A stretch of DNA of 64,000 bases from Centropus unirufus. Taxonomy: Eukaryota > Chordata > Aves > Cuculiformes > Centropidae. Made by a program: the position numbers and the translations under genes. Of this stretch, positions 23,801 through 35,929 are shown one piece after another. The stretch covers positions 620,001-684,000 of the forward strand of contig VYZI01000126.1 of NCBI GenBank assembly GCA_013397695.1, read 5' to 3'. Each line of letters starts with the position of its first letter. Position 1 is the first letter of the stretch. The notes under the pieces are model-generated. The model was not told the DNA's origin, did no database searches, and saw nothing but the letters and a program-made list of their open reading frames with translations.

Positions 23801-25490
23801 GCCACACTGAATTACTGTGTATCACATAGAGGCCCCAACCAGAGTCTTGCAGCAGGTTCCTGCAACTACCTATTTTGTACCATACACAACCCCCTCGAAC
23901 TTAAAATCCAGATTACCACACATTTGGTTACTCCTGCTTGAGCAGCACAGCAGGTTTCGCCAGCTTAGGCTGCCGAAACCACAACCCCCGTGTACTTTCA
24001 ACAGTCTATCGAATGCTACGCTGAGAAGAATGATCCGAACCAGCTGCAGCCGGTGGCCATGGTGATTATCCTTAATTTCTGATTAATTTCTGATTAAGCA
24101 GAGTATGAAAACCATCAACACGTGCTGCTTTCCAGCATCACCACCTCATACCATTTGCCCACAGAGAAAGGACACCCAGCCAGGTTTTGTTCCTTGTGTT
24201 CATTTATAGCTTGTTCAAAAATTTAGACATGTTTAAAGATTTAGACATGTAGGGTTAGGCATAGATATTGAAAACTTTGCTCTCAGATGCCACTGGCACT
24301 GTCAAAGCTGAACCACTGGCCAGTCATGTGCAAGTGTTACGTAGCCTGACCTGAAGTGAGTTGTCACAAATTTAAGTATGGCAAAAAACGCATGAGTCAC
24401 TGCGATGTGCTGTTCCAAAAAGCCCTTAGTAGAGGAAAACATGTGACTTTGCACTTGCTAAAGCAGGGCCACTCTAGAGTTTACAGCTGCTATCAGCCCT
24501 CAAAGCTCTTCCTCTTCACAAACAACAGCGCTTTATGCATGAAGACTGTCTCGAGAGCAAGACAGAGGAGCTCTGATGGAACCATATTCCATTGAAATGT
24601 GCCATTTTATCAGTTCACTTCAGAGGAAAAATTCTGCTTTATCATTTACAGGACGACTACTTAAGCACACGCAGCACACATAACAGGAGCTGGGATAGCA
24701 AGGACGTAGCGCTCCACAGACTGTACACTCATCAAACAGCTCCCTGCCCCCAGCAGTCCTCTGCCTCCACATCATTTAGCTTTAATTTCCTGCAGTTGCT
24801 TGTCCTCCTCCCTCATGCCATGATCCTAGCACCACTTGTGTTGCCAGCACAGTGCTAAAGGCCTGGTGCCAGTGCTTTGAAGAAAAAGAGAAAGGAAGAG
24901 AATACATGGATTGAGAAATGCCGACGGAAGAGTTGTAACTCTGTACTGTCCGCTTTTACACACAACATTTCTTGTTCTTCAGTCAAAGGTGTGTGTTTTC
25001 ATAGGGACACAGCCTGAGGTACAAGTTCACGTGTTTTCAGGAAGCCAAAGAGAAAATCTGTCCACCAGTTGTGTTGACACTGGACGTAACCCCTTCACCG
25101 CTGACTGTGAAGGAGCCAGGAACAGGCTATTCTGTCCACGGGCCAAAGAGCAGGAGGGAAACACTCTGCAAGCCCCAGTCAAAACCACACTCACCATCAC
25201 TGAACAGAAGGGGAGGTTTACACCTGAGTTTTCTCTCTCCCCTATTTTTAAACCCATTGAAGGCAAAGAGGTGCACCAGTTAGAAATACTTTGGTAAATC
25301 TCTGAAATAGTCTGGTTAGGAAATCAGGGAGCTACATCGACGTGCCTTTCTCGCAGCCCCACATCACTGCAGTCCCCGAGGATGCCCTGCTGGCACCTCC
25401 AGGTGCAGAGTGGCAGTAAGAGGCTGAATGAAGGGGACTCATGACATGTCATAGAACAGCCCACATCCTTCCAGCAACTCAGATAAAAAG
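20811..25490. other. Gene-free stretch
   Basis: No coding exon or RNA gene is supported. The largest open frame (24911-25297, 128 codons) lies just upstream of the GC-rich region but has no recognisable domain. A short repeated ATTTAGACATGT occurs at 24221-24232 and 24239-24250. GC content rises gradually after about 24600 as the CpG island at 25.7 kb is approached. Confidence 0.45.
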
Positions 25491-25504
25491 TGAATGTGTC
25501 CGAG

Positions 25505-25575
25505 GGGCTTGTCTAAAAGTGCCCTTAGTCTCCTCTAGTGCTCCCTTCCAGCCCTGGACTGTGGTGTAAAGCCCC
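25505..25575 (+). mobile_element. Possible CR1 3' terminus
   Basis: GTCTCCTCTAGTGCTCCCTTCCAGCCCTGG resembles the '...CTCTAGAGGTCCCTTCCAGCCCT...' ending common to bird CR1 copies, and GAGGGGCTTGTCTA just upstream resembles the family's 'GGGGTTGGACTAGATGA'. The matching stretch is short, so chance resemblance cannot be excluded. Confidence 0.3.
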
Positions 25576-25699
25576 ACAAAGGGCCCACCCTGACTGCAAA
25601 GAGCATCACCATTAGGTAGGTGGCAAGAAAATGCTGGGAGGGAGCTCTCTCCTGGGCGGAACACAGAAACCCTGGGGCTCCTGTTGTTTATTCACCTCA

Positions 25700-26650
25700 G
25701 GATGGACCCTACATTTGGCATCCCTACGTGTGCCCCTCGTCCTGCCAAAGGCTGGGCAGCGCTGCCCTAGTCCGAGGCAGTAAAAAGGTGCTGCCCTCCC
25801 GGAGCCAGGGCAGTGGCTCCCGGGAGAGCCTTGGTCTCCTTGAGGCAAGGGAGCGGCAGCGGCGCGGGGCCGCGAGGCGCTGCTCTGCCCCCGCCCCAGC
25901 GGGGCGGCACCGCGCAGCCTTCGTGGCTCCCCGCGCTCCTCTTCCGCGCTTCCCGTTTCCAAACAGTTACAAATAAAATGAGAGGAACGCGGCCCGCGGG
26001 CTCCAGGCTGCCCCAGCGGATCGGCGTTCCCGGCGGGAGCGGGTCCGCCCCGGGGCACTCGAAAGATGCTTCAGAGGCGGCGAAGAGAGGCTTCGCGGGG
26101 CTGAGCCATCAGTGCCGCTTTATTAGCGGCTTCGACACGGGAAATGCAAAATTTTCGGGGCGATAAGTTTACGTTTGTTTGTTTGTTTTCCGCTCACAAT
26201 GAACCCAAAGAAATTGCCGCTCCCGGGATTGCCAGGCGGGGGGGTGGGAGCCGGAGGCGCGGGAGCGCGCCGAGCCGTCGGCGCTAATGGAAGGTTCTAT
26301 TTGTTTCCATGATTACAGCTATAAATAATAATAGTTAATAAAAATATAATCCCGGCAATTCCGGGTGTTTCCATTCTCCGCGGCCCGGGGCTCGCTTTCC
26401 CCAGCGGCACCGGTCCCCGTGCGCGCCGCCGCCGGCGCCCACCTCCGCCGCCCCGGTCGTGTCCCGGGCGGACCGGGCTCCGCACGCCTGGCACATCCCA
26501 TCCTCCCGGCCGGGCCTGGGACGAGGCTCCGCGGCGGGAGCACCTGGCGCTGCTCCTGCCGGCCGCCGCCCTCCTCCTCCTCCCCAAACGTCCCGCTTTC
26601 CGGAGCCGCAGCCTCGTCCCTTTTTAAGCCGTGCCCTACTTTGTATTGGC
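25700..26650. other. Isolated CpG island
   Basis: A sharply bounded, roughly 0.95-kb CpG-dense island stands alone, about 19 kb from the left cluster. It peaks at about 25840-26080 and 26360-26600. An AT-rich notch at about 26150-26350 splits it and contains GTTT repeats (26173-26188) and CTATAAATAATAATAG. An inverted CCAAT box (ATTGG in TATTGGCTGG) lies at its right edge near 26645. Such islands usually mark promoters of a coding or long noncoding transcript, or intragenic Polycomb targets. Open frames up to about 148 codons occur on both strands and none is recognisable. A transcription start is likely but its direction cannot be determined. Confidence 0.7.
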
Positions 26651-27520
26651 TGGTGAACAAGCCTGAAAATGGATATTACAGCTTTTTATGATATAATATC
26701 CCTCTAATTGGTGCTTCATAGGGCCGTGCCTGAATTCTTGTCAATTAAGCCCTAAACTACAGCAACTGTTTCTCTCGGTACATGCTGGAAAAGCCATTCA
26801 CGAGAGAGGCGACTGGTACTGCACAATTCCAAAGTACCTTTAATGTGTCAAAAATGTTTTGTGAAGAAAGCAACACTGTAAATGCAATCACCTACATTGG
26901 TGTCCCCATTGTTAAGCGGGAGCCAAAGTATTGCTAATTGTCCTGCGTTTTAGCTGGGTTTTTAGAGCATTATGTAGTAAGTACACCGAAGGGTCAATTT
27001 GTGAAGTGAAATACTTAGCATGCAAAGCGTAATACAAGATGCTGTGTAATACTTGACCTCTCAGCATAATAAATGTAGCAGTGAAACGCTGTGCATTCAG
27101 GATTCGCTGAATAGAGCCTCCGCAGAGGAACAAAACCAGAAAATGTTCTCTTCATTCCTTTTTTTTTTTTTTTTTTTTTCACTAAGCGAAAATTATTCTT
27201 TATAATGGCCATTGCAGCAATTAGCCAGCATTTGGGGAGAATAAATGTGCAGAAATAGCAATTTCTTATTTTAAATGAGATTTTTGTATGGAGCCTGCAA
27301 ATTACTTGGAGGTATATGAATAATTGTCGCCTTAGTTTTATGCTACAGAATAGGGTGTGGGTGGGTATAAAGATTTCCTATTTGCAGTTAAATGTTTAGA
27401 CATTTTATTATTTTAATTTCACTCTCAGTCTGTCTCGATTGACCCTGCTTTCCCCACTGATCATTTCATGTATGCCAGGAAGCAAGTACTCAGATGATGG
27501 AAGCTTTCCAATTAGAGCTT
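26650..27520. other. AT-rich flank of the CpG island, candidate conserved noncoding DNA
   Basis: Repeat-free, AT-rich sequence directly follows the CpG island. It has CCTCTAATTGG and GTCAATTAAGCCC near 26700-26750, an ATTAGCC segment near 27220, and a TATAAAG at 27366-27372 inside GGGTGGGTATAAAG. A run of 21 T at 27159-27179 interrupts it. No reading frame is credible. Its texture resembles conserved regulatory DNA next to developmental promoters, but this is inferred. Confidence 0.3.
27159..27179 (+). repeat. Poly-T run (21 T)
   Basis: Twenty-one consecutive T. On the opposite strand it is a poly-A tract with no recognisable retroelement body beside it. Confidence 0.9.
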
Positions 27521-30500
27521 TACGGTTTCTCTGTGTGTTGGGGGGGTGGAGTGGTGGCGTATTTTCTTTTTTTCTCCTTTTTCTTTTTGGGGGGGTTGCT
27601 TTTTTATGAATGTGACATGTAAGTGCAATCAGGTTTTACTCTGGAAGCTACTATGGTGTTTTGAATTTAGCATGCTAAATCAAAACTTTTTAAGGATGTA
27701 GCATATTTGATGGGCACTTCTCATTATCCTCTAGAATGGTAAACCTAATTGGTGCTTTATTTACACATTTTAAAGGTTTTGTGCTCTGAAAAAAAGAGAT
27801 GCAAAATTCTTTCTCTTGGGCCTTCCAGATTCCTGCATTGAGTTTTAAGTGGATTGAAATTTTTGTGCTTCACTTGCTGAAGTGGGAGAAGTTTTGTGAA
27901 TATGAAATTAAAACACTTTCAGAGAAAGCGTGGGAAGTTCTGACAGCTAAAACTTATAAGGAACATTTTGTTTTAGAAAAATTAATAAGCTTCCTTGTGC
28001 ATTTCACTACAGAAGTGCTGGAAGTTTATACCCTGAGTATAGGATCTTCTGGTACAACTGTAAACATCTGACAAAAAATTTTTAAAAAATCAGGTAATTA
28101 ATTTAGAATATATAACTTCCTCTTCCTTGATATAAAACTTTCTTCATCTGCATGAGGTCTCTCTCTGCACTCTTATTCCTTCCCAGTCTCCTTTCTCCCT
28201 TCTTGAAACTGCATTAGCCAGATTGCCTCTGAAAGTGTGGTTTCTTGGGTAGTGGAGTGATGTAGCAGGATGACAAGCAGTGTTCTCTAACCCAGCCCAT
28301 AAAACTGAATGGCCCCAGAAAATAAGGATTCTTTCACAGAGCTTGTTCCTGTTTTAATAATAGTGGCAAATACTTTTTTTTTATGCTTTGATAGTGTTTG
28401 AGGTGTTTTTCTTTTGTTGTTTTTGGTAATAAATATAGTTCCTTTTTGATTACATGCAATAATGGAATAAAATTAATGACACGATGCTGGTGCCTTGGTT
28501 AGGTCTGATCATGCAGTCACTGTGTGTTTCAAAACTCCTTCCACTTCAGTAAGGTGTCTTGCCTGCAGGGATTTTTAACTGCAGTCCTGAGCTAAAAGCA
28601 GTCAATTTGTATTTCATATACCTTTAGAAGGAATTAGAATAAAAGAAAATTTGCTGGTGACCATGTATAACCATATAACTATAGTTACATCGTATTCTGT
28701 ATAAAGGAGTCATGGTCTTTTTAGTAACCTTTCTTTTTTCTTGTCCTCTAATACATACTTTAAATGGATCTTATGAATAACTAGCACACAAAATGAGTAG
28801 AACCTATAGAAATCACCAATGAAAAAAACAGCAGTTTTAGATCTTCAGCAGCTTCTAAAATGAGTATTTTGTAAGTCACAAGCATTGCTATTCCTGTTCT
28901 ATACAGAATTTTATTTCTTCATTAAGTCACTGATTTTAGAAATGAGTTTATGTGCTGGCAGGAGCATAGACTCCACACCAGTGATGGCAATAATATATTA
29001 CACTGCAGGGTCATATTTACCATGTATTTTTGGCAACTTGACATACTCTCAGCCTGCCATTGTATTTTCTGTGGAAGTTCAGATCATCTTTGTACTTGGA
29101 AAGAAACTGATCTAGCACAGAAGCATCCCTTCTAACTCAACCTTTGTATCATTTGAGCAGCAAAATGTCCTCATTTGAGTTGGAGAGTTGTCACTGTTTA
29201 GTCTCCCCTAAGTTTGAAGTTCATACATTGCATGAACAGCTAGAAAAAAGTCTTCAGCTAAGTTCTCTGATGAGCTATATTCTCTGCAGCCAGTTAGTTT
29301 ACACCAGCAAACTATTTGTCTCCCAGAGTTTTATATTCCTGGAAAATCAGAATTCTAGCTGTTCCAATGGGATCCACGGCACTAGTTTCTACCTTTCAAC
29401 ACTCCCAGGATATTAGATGAAGCCAAGGGAGCAACTGAATCAGCTCGATTGCCATGTAAGATATATGCTCTGGGGTTTTTTGAGTTATACAGAGTTAGGT
29501 TTACAGTATAAAGAAATCTCATCTCAGCAGGGGAAGATGGAAAAAGCAGGAGAGTCAGTAAGATATTCCCCGCCTCCCAAGATCTTTAAAACTTTTACAA
29601 TTCAAAATATAAATTCAAAAGATCTAACAATAATTATCACACACTTTGCATATGCTCATGTAGCGTGTCTTCTGTATTTTACTTCTATCTTTGTCAGCTG
29701 CTGGAGAGTGGAACAATAATTGGTTATACTAGAGTACTCATGGGTAGTCTGCTACATGTAAATGAAAAGTTCAACTTATGTTTCATTATCCAGTCATGAC
29801 TAGTGCCTCCGTAATAACAGTTATAAGAAAAAAATCTGATTTTTGTGTTAGGTCCATACAAAATGTTCCCAGGCAACATGTTTTCAATATATGTTCCAAA
29901 AACTACAAAATGAAAAGGAAGTTTGTCATCAGCTTTTGTTTTTGTTGACTTTGGGAAAGCACAGTCAGCGGAGCAACAGAGAACATGCCATATCTTCAGC
30001 ATCTTTGCTCTATTGTGACTGTTAGTCTTTAATGTGATATATACGACAAGGTAGTCAAGGATTGTTAAAAGCACACATTCTAAAATCAAGGAAATGTAGG
30101 GTATCTAGGAAAATAAAGGACTTAACTAAAGCAAGCCCTGGCAGCCATCAGTAGTGTTGTTCATCTAAAAAACAGAACCGAAGGAACCACAGTTTCTTCT
30201 ACCTCATTTTTTTTCCTGCCTTAGCTATCTTTGTGACAAAGTTATTTATGAACTCCTGTGCTTCAATGGTTATTTCTCTAAATAGCCCACAGTAATGGAA
30301 CCAGTAGTCAGCCAAAGTCCTTAAAGTTGCTTATATGCTTCCAGATACAATGTCACTAATTATTTCCTGATGCAAAAGCAAGATAAATTAAAGATCTGTG
30401 TCTTTGCTGCTTTACAGGTAGGTACCACTGGTAACCTTCAGAGATACAGGAACCTTATAACTGAAGCGGGGGCAGCCGATAGCCTGACATGATATTTCGC

Positions 30501-32378
30501 AATGTGTATACAACCAAAAGATGGACACCTAATACACCGTATAGACCTGATTTTCAGAGTAAACATACAAATTTGTCATGCCTTGAGAAAATTTAAATTT
30601 ATTGCCATGTGTATGTTCAGGAGTCTAATTTTAGGGAAATAGTAATCTACTTATCCATTTCTATAAAGAGGGAATGAAAAGTGCTCTGTTGAGATTGATT
30701 TATCTGCTAGGAAAAAACCCTCTTTGGCTATGATAATTTACACCTATTTTGTAAATTAAATTCCATTCCTTTCCAAACAAATGCTAGGATGGATGTGGTC
30801 AAGCATTGCCTGTTGTGATACATATGTTTACAAAATGAGTTAGTGAACACAGTTTTCCTTATCTAGTAATTCTAGTTATTTTTTACACGTAGAAAAATCA
30901 TTTAATTCAGTATGCTCTATTCATTAGTGGCTCCTACTTCTTGTAAGACTGAAGAGTTATGGCTAGTGGGCAAAGTGGTCTTCTTTGGTTCATTGACTTA
31001 CTGCTCGATGTTAATGAGTAGTTTTATTTTTAGGGAGGAAAAAAGGAAGCTTTGCAACTGCTGTCCATAACTGCCTTCCTTCGGTGTTCTTGCAGATTCA
31101 CTTATAGCTTCTCCCTACAAGTAGACTTCAATGCACATGGTCAATTAAGAGACTGAATCAAGTACTCCATTCACAAAAATAACATATACTCTGTGACCTC
31201 CTAACTCCTTCATTTAAGCAGATCCATAGTGTAAAGAAGTGTAATTGATGGTGTACTTAACACATTCGATTCAAATTTGTCAGAAAAAGAATGTCTAAAC
31301 GGGTGTTGGAAAGTAACTTAAGAGACCAGGAGTGATAACCAAAGCACGTGTATTTGACAAGACAGGATGCAGAGCTGAGAATATATCAGGATGTAAAAAG
31401 TTAAAGAAGATCCACCTAGCTTATCTTGTGTCTTTCAATTGTACTTTCTGCAATTTTTGTATATTATTTTTAATGATTGAACTGTTGAATGTATTAATTT
31501 TGCACAAATTATGGAATAATCAATGCACGTCATTCCACCCCTTAGGCTTACTTTCTGATGTATTAATACCATATGTGATATTTTCTTCAATATTTCTATT
31601 ATCTCCATAGTGCAGATAGCTCCATGAGAAATATGATGGCTTCTAACAGACAAATTTTACTTCAGTTTTATGGTGTCTATGAATGAATGAAACCAGTAAG
31701 AAATGTACCTGTATGACTACGAATGGAATTAGCTCCAAGACTGGATATGTCTGGTTAGAGGATAAAAATCTTTCAGATGTCAATGTATATGAGAAAAAAA
31801 GGAGACAATGTAGAAATATATTTAAAGAAGCAATCACATTTGTTTCAAACCTAGATTGTCGGCAAAATGACAAATTTAGCAATGACTTTAGAGCAACATC
31901 GGGGTTGTTGCAATTAATTAATTGGGGAAAAAAGTCAAGGGCACTAAAAAATGGTGGTATAAAATGGCACAAGGTAAACAAAACACACCTGGAAGCTGTG
32001 GTAGTTTTATTTGCCATGTCACAATAAGCATAGTGAGGTGTGTGACGTTTGCCACTTCCAGTCTTCTCTTTGCTTTTTGTGCAGCAAGAGATGTTTATCC
32101 AGGCTTTTTCTGTGAATTTACTGATGAATCCTAAAATTACAACTGAATGAGTTCTGAGTTTTGAATGAGGTCTGGCTTTGGGCGGAGACCAAGTGAGACC
32201 ATTGATTTACTATTAATTCATTATAAACACATAAATAGGACAGGTTCATCCACTAGAATCTGTGTATTTATGAATCTTGGCAAACTACCCATGACTATTG
32301 AGCTTTTCATGAGATCAAATCTGAGCAAGTTTCCTTTGGCTGCAGTATTTACTCTGAGTATTTCATATAACTCCAAAA
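27521..32378. other. Gene-free stretch up to the assembly gap
   Basis: No supported gene. Open frames of 90 codons (27799-28071) and 114 codons (31683-32027) are at the upper end of chance for AT-rich DNA and match no family I recognise. A 14-bp palindrome CAATTAATTAATTG lies at 31911-31924. I see no clear interspersed repeat. Confidence 0.45.
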
Positions 32379-32439
32379 NNNNNNNNNNNNNNNNNNNNNN
32401 NNNNNNNNNNNNNNNNNNNNNNNNNNNNNNNNNNNNNNN
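32379..32439. other. Assembly gap (61 N)
   Basis: Sixty-one undetermined bases directly abut a GATATA hexanucleotide array. The gap probably hides more of the same array, whose true length is unknown. Apparent open frames across it, with Asp-Ile or Ile-Ser runs, are artefacts of the repeat and the Ns. Confidence 0.99.
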
Positions 32440-32478
32440 AGATATAGATATAGATATAGATATAGATATAGATATATA
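32440..32478 (+). repeat. (GATATA)n microsatellite
   Basis: Six uninterrupted GATATA units at 32441-32476 start immediately after the gap and are followed by diverged GATAGATAGATATAGG sequence to about 32497. The array probably extends left into the unsequenced bases. Confidence 0.95.
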
Positions 32479-32497
32479 CGTGGATAGATAGATATAG

Positions 32498-34640
32498 GTA
32501 GGCATATGTGCATTGATACAATGCTTTTCAAATATATTTCTTCATGCATTGGTAATGTTGACTCTCTGAAGAGGGCTCTATGTTATGTAGTAATCACTGT
32601 ATATGAATAGAAAAAAAGGTTATGTATGTAACATTATCTTTCAATGTCTTGTACACATCATAAAATGGAATTCATCAATAGACTTGAAATAAAAAAGAAA
32701 TCTGGCATTTAAGTTACATGGTGTTTTTAGCATTTAAAGCTAACAAATATAGTCATCTGTCAGACTGAAGCAAAACTTTAAGCTATTAAGCAATGGGATT
32801 CAAAGTTGTGTTTTATTTTACAGCTACTGAAATCTTGGACCTTAAGGTAAGTGTGTTTACCATGAACAAGTAAGCCTTGCATGGGTTAATTATCTGTAGA
32901 CTTAATTTTCCTCACATATTTCATTTAGAAAGCAAAAATTAAGGATCAAGAATTAATTAGCTATGTACAAACTATGAAAAATTGTTGAGGCAAGTGCTGT
33001 CTTGGTAATTCATGACTATATTTAGACATTGTAATGATTACATTTTGAAAGAAACAAGCTAATTAGAACATTTTTCCAAAGTCACACAGAGGTCAGGGAT
33101 GACAGAGACCTTATGTAAAATGGAGACTAAATATCTGCTATTCTGCACATTGTATGGAACTGGTACAGTAAGGCTAAAGCCTTTTCCTGTTCAATGAGTT
33201 GGAATTAAACATGCTAATTTGAGATCTCCTTCAAGTATTTTATTTAACTGCTTTGGCCTTTAATTCCTTTATATTGCATCATTTAATGCAATGTTATTTA
33301 TATATACGAAGCATGTTATACTTATTAACCAATGTGCAAAAATCTAAAGTACAGATTTTATGTAATGGGCTAATTACAGGACTTTAAAGCCACCTACTGA
33401 GTTTTGCTAAGCTTAACAACAGGTTCACTGAACTGGATAAATTTATTCAAACTTGTGGAAATGAACCCCATTCTATGTGCAACCGTACTGGGAAAACACA
33501 CAAATTATACATCAATACCAGTTTAATGGGTCAAACAGTGAACCTGAATACCAAACTTATCTACATCTTGCAACAGCAGAGAAGCTATAGGCCCTGGGTG
33601 AGAAGAGGAAGTGCCCATTCACAGTTTCTTCCTCAAGTTTGTAAATAACTCAGACTTGGTGTATGGGATGAGCAGATTTTCACTGTACTTAGAGTTGGCT
33701 GAATTTTTCTTATGGTGGCCTTTGAAGCTGCGGTGTTAAAATGTGATACATGTATTATATGTAATTGTAAAAGATATGGTCCTTTACCTTCCTATTAGAC
33801 CTATGCATGTTTATTTGTTTATTTGAACGTGCTTTAACAACTGAGTTTATTTCAGACAGTCATTTTGCATGCATCTATTGGAAGTGAATTTCATCTAACT
33901 GAAATGTTTGTAAATTGGGTCAACGTTAATTGAAGTTCAGCATCTGTATCTTTATCAAAATGGAACAAATCAGTCATGCCAAAAATTCCCTTATTTCTGT
34001 ACTTCTAATTTAGCATGAAGTTTTTTGATTCATTAAATGAGGAGTTTAAAAGAGACTTAGGTATCCTACATATTGTTGAAAGTTTCGCAGAGGTTCATGC
34101 AGCTTCTACTTTTCTTGCATATCCAAAGTCACTTCACTGTTTCCTATCAAGTTAGTCTAGATTTATGTCAGTGGAATTCAGCAAAATATGTCTCCTAGTA
34201 AACCTTTTCTTTTTTTTTCAACTTTGAGCAGTATTCAAATAAAAGGAAAATGAAGGGGCCAGCTTTCTTATTCCAGCCATAACCTGTCCTTTAAAAATGA
34301 CAAAGCAGTTTGCTATTTTAAACACCACTGTAGTCTAAGGTTCATATGTGGTTTTTTCATTTGCATTGTTCTTGAAAAGTATCGTGCAGATTATTTAATA
34401 AAAATCTTTTCTCAGAAATTGAGTATTCTGTTGCTGAGATTTTATGTATCTTTATTCTGTTTTGGATAACTATGCATAATCTATTCAGTAGCTGACATTT
34501 GGGTCTTGATAGATACATTCAAGCATGTACTTTCAGGAATAATAATGCCAGTGCACTGTGTTCTACAATGTGTGCAATGAAAATGTGCCTCATAAAGCCC
34601 ATAATTGTTGCTTAAGTTACAAAGATGATTTTTTTTTCCC
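32498..34640. other. Gene-free stretch with a candidate microexon
   Basis: No long reading frame is present. The only exon-like signal is a 23-nt segment at 32824-32846 flanked by a pyrimidine-rich acceptor and a strong GTAAGT donor. Otherwise the DNA is AT-rich and without recognisable repeats. TTAATTAG near 32953 is a possible homeodomain site. Confidence 0.45.
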
Positions 34641-35260
34641 AGTAAATGAGGAACAAGCCACATAATCTTGCTAACACTATATGCCCAGGAAAGAAGAGTT
34701 TAAATAAGAAATGCATAAATTTAGCAGACTGCTGTAACAAATGAAATGGTGTAGCATTGAAAACATTTGAGGCAATTAATCAATGCTGTGTTTGCACATA
34801 TCATTAAATATATTATACTAAGTTTAGATTTGATTTCTATGCTTCTTTTATAAAGAGTTAAAAGAAAATACATTTGAATTCATGCTGATACTGAAAACAT
34901 GCTCCTAGCTCCTACTTTCTTGGATTTCAAATCATTTCCATTAACAAACAGCTATTTGCCCTCTAATAAAATATGTCATTATGCTTTATTCACATCACAC
35001 AAAAGAATCACTGAAAAATCGCCCCAATGATGGCCAATAATTACACATTTTGCTCCTGCACGAGCAATGAAGAAATCTGTTCATTGGAGAAAGCAGGTGC
35101 TGGGGCATCATGCTAATAGTCAATGTGTGCCACAGTAATTAGCCATTGCAATTGCTAAAATTAACAATTAGCTAACATGCAATTCTCTTTTTGCAGGCTG
35201 CAGTTTACTTTGTATAATCCTTGTATGTTCTTAGTAATTATTCTGACAGCTTATTATTTT
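34640..35260. promoter_or_regulatory. Candidate enhancer-like conserved noncoding element
   Basis: About 600 bases of repeat-free sequence contain a dense run of homeodomain-type cores at 35131-35185, including TAATTA at 35136-35141 and further AATTA or ATTAA cores after it. GCAATTAATCAATG lies near 34775, and CCAATGATGGCCAATAATTACAC (two CCAAT-type motifs beside an AATTA) near 35023. The segment ends in a pyrimidine-rich TTTTTGCAG near 35196. No reading frame is supported. The density and mixture of motifs resemble vertebrate developmental enhancers. Conservation has not been tested. Confidence 0.35.
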
Positions 35261-35929
35261 TATTTTTTCTGGTTTGAACACAGCTTTAACATTTGAATCA
35301 GTCTACCCAAATGTTCAACAGGCAGTATGAAACAACTGCTTCACTAGGCAATTTCTAAGGAACAAATTTGTTTTTATTCTCAACTTTGTATTGTTCAAGA
35401 AATACACATTTTTTTTGTAGAGAAAGAACTTCTCGTCTTATTTGAGAGCTTAGGACCACAGTGAAGGTATTAAGCCTTTTTTACACTGTTAGAATGTAGG
35501 ATCATTCCAACTTTTTGTAAATATTACTATGAATTATTCTTTCCATTTGGGTTCCCCATTGTTGGTTCACAGCCACTGGTTGTCTGTGGAGTTTTTGGTG
35601 GCAGTCTGTTGAAAATTGGCAGGTCAAAGAGTTCTAATTTGTGTTACTACTGTCTAAAGAACACAAAAATAATCATGGAATATACTAATCTCTCATCACT
35701 TTCCGTGTGAACATGTGGTGGTGGTATCCCTGGAGTTGTTTCATTTATAAAGGCCTTCACAATCCTACTAGGAATCCTTCAGAGTCACCATATTGTAGGA
35801 ATGAAAAAAAACAAACCCCAAACCAAACAAATCAACCAGCCAACCTCAAACTCAGAAAAGAGTAAGGACTACCATGCATAAATTAATGGTATGGCCTCAT
35901 TGAGTACTGTATGTTGGTCTTGCAAGATG
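35261..35929. other. Gene-free stretch
   Basis: AT-rich DNA without a credible reading frame, RNA gene or repeat. An A/C-rich tract lies at about 35803-35830. Confidence 0.4.

Noticed and set aside
24911..25297. Plus-strand open frame of 128 codons upstream of the CpG island
   Set aside because: No domain or motif, and no exon signals. Kept only as an unexplained frame.
31683..32027. Plus-strand open frame of 114 codons
   Set aside because: Lys/Asn-rich as expected from AT-rich sequence. It also overlaps a 124-codon minus-strand frame, and no similarity is recognised.
32165..32549. Open frames with Asp-Ile or Tyr-Leu repeats across the gap
   Set aside because: Created by the GATATA microsatellite and undetermined bases.
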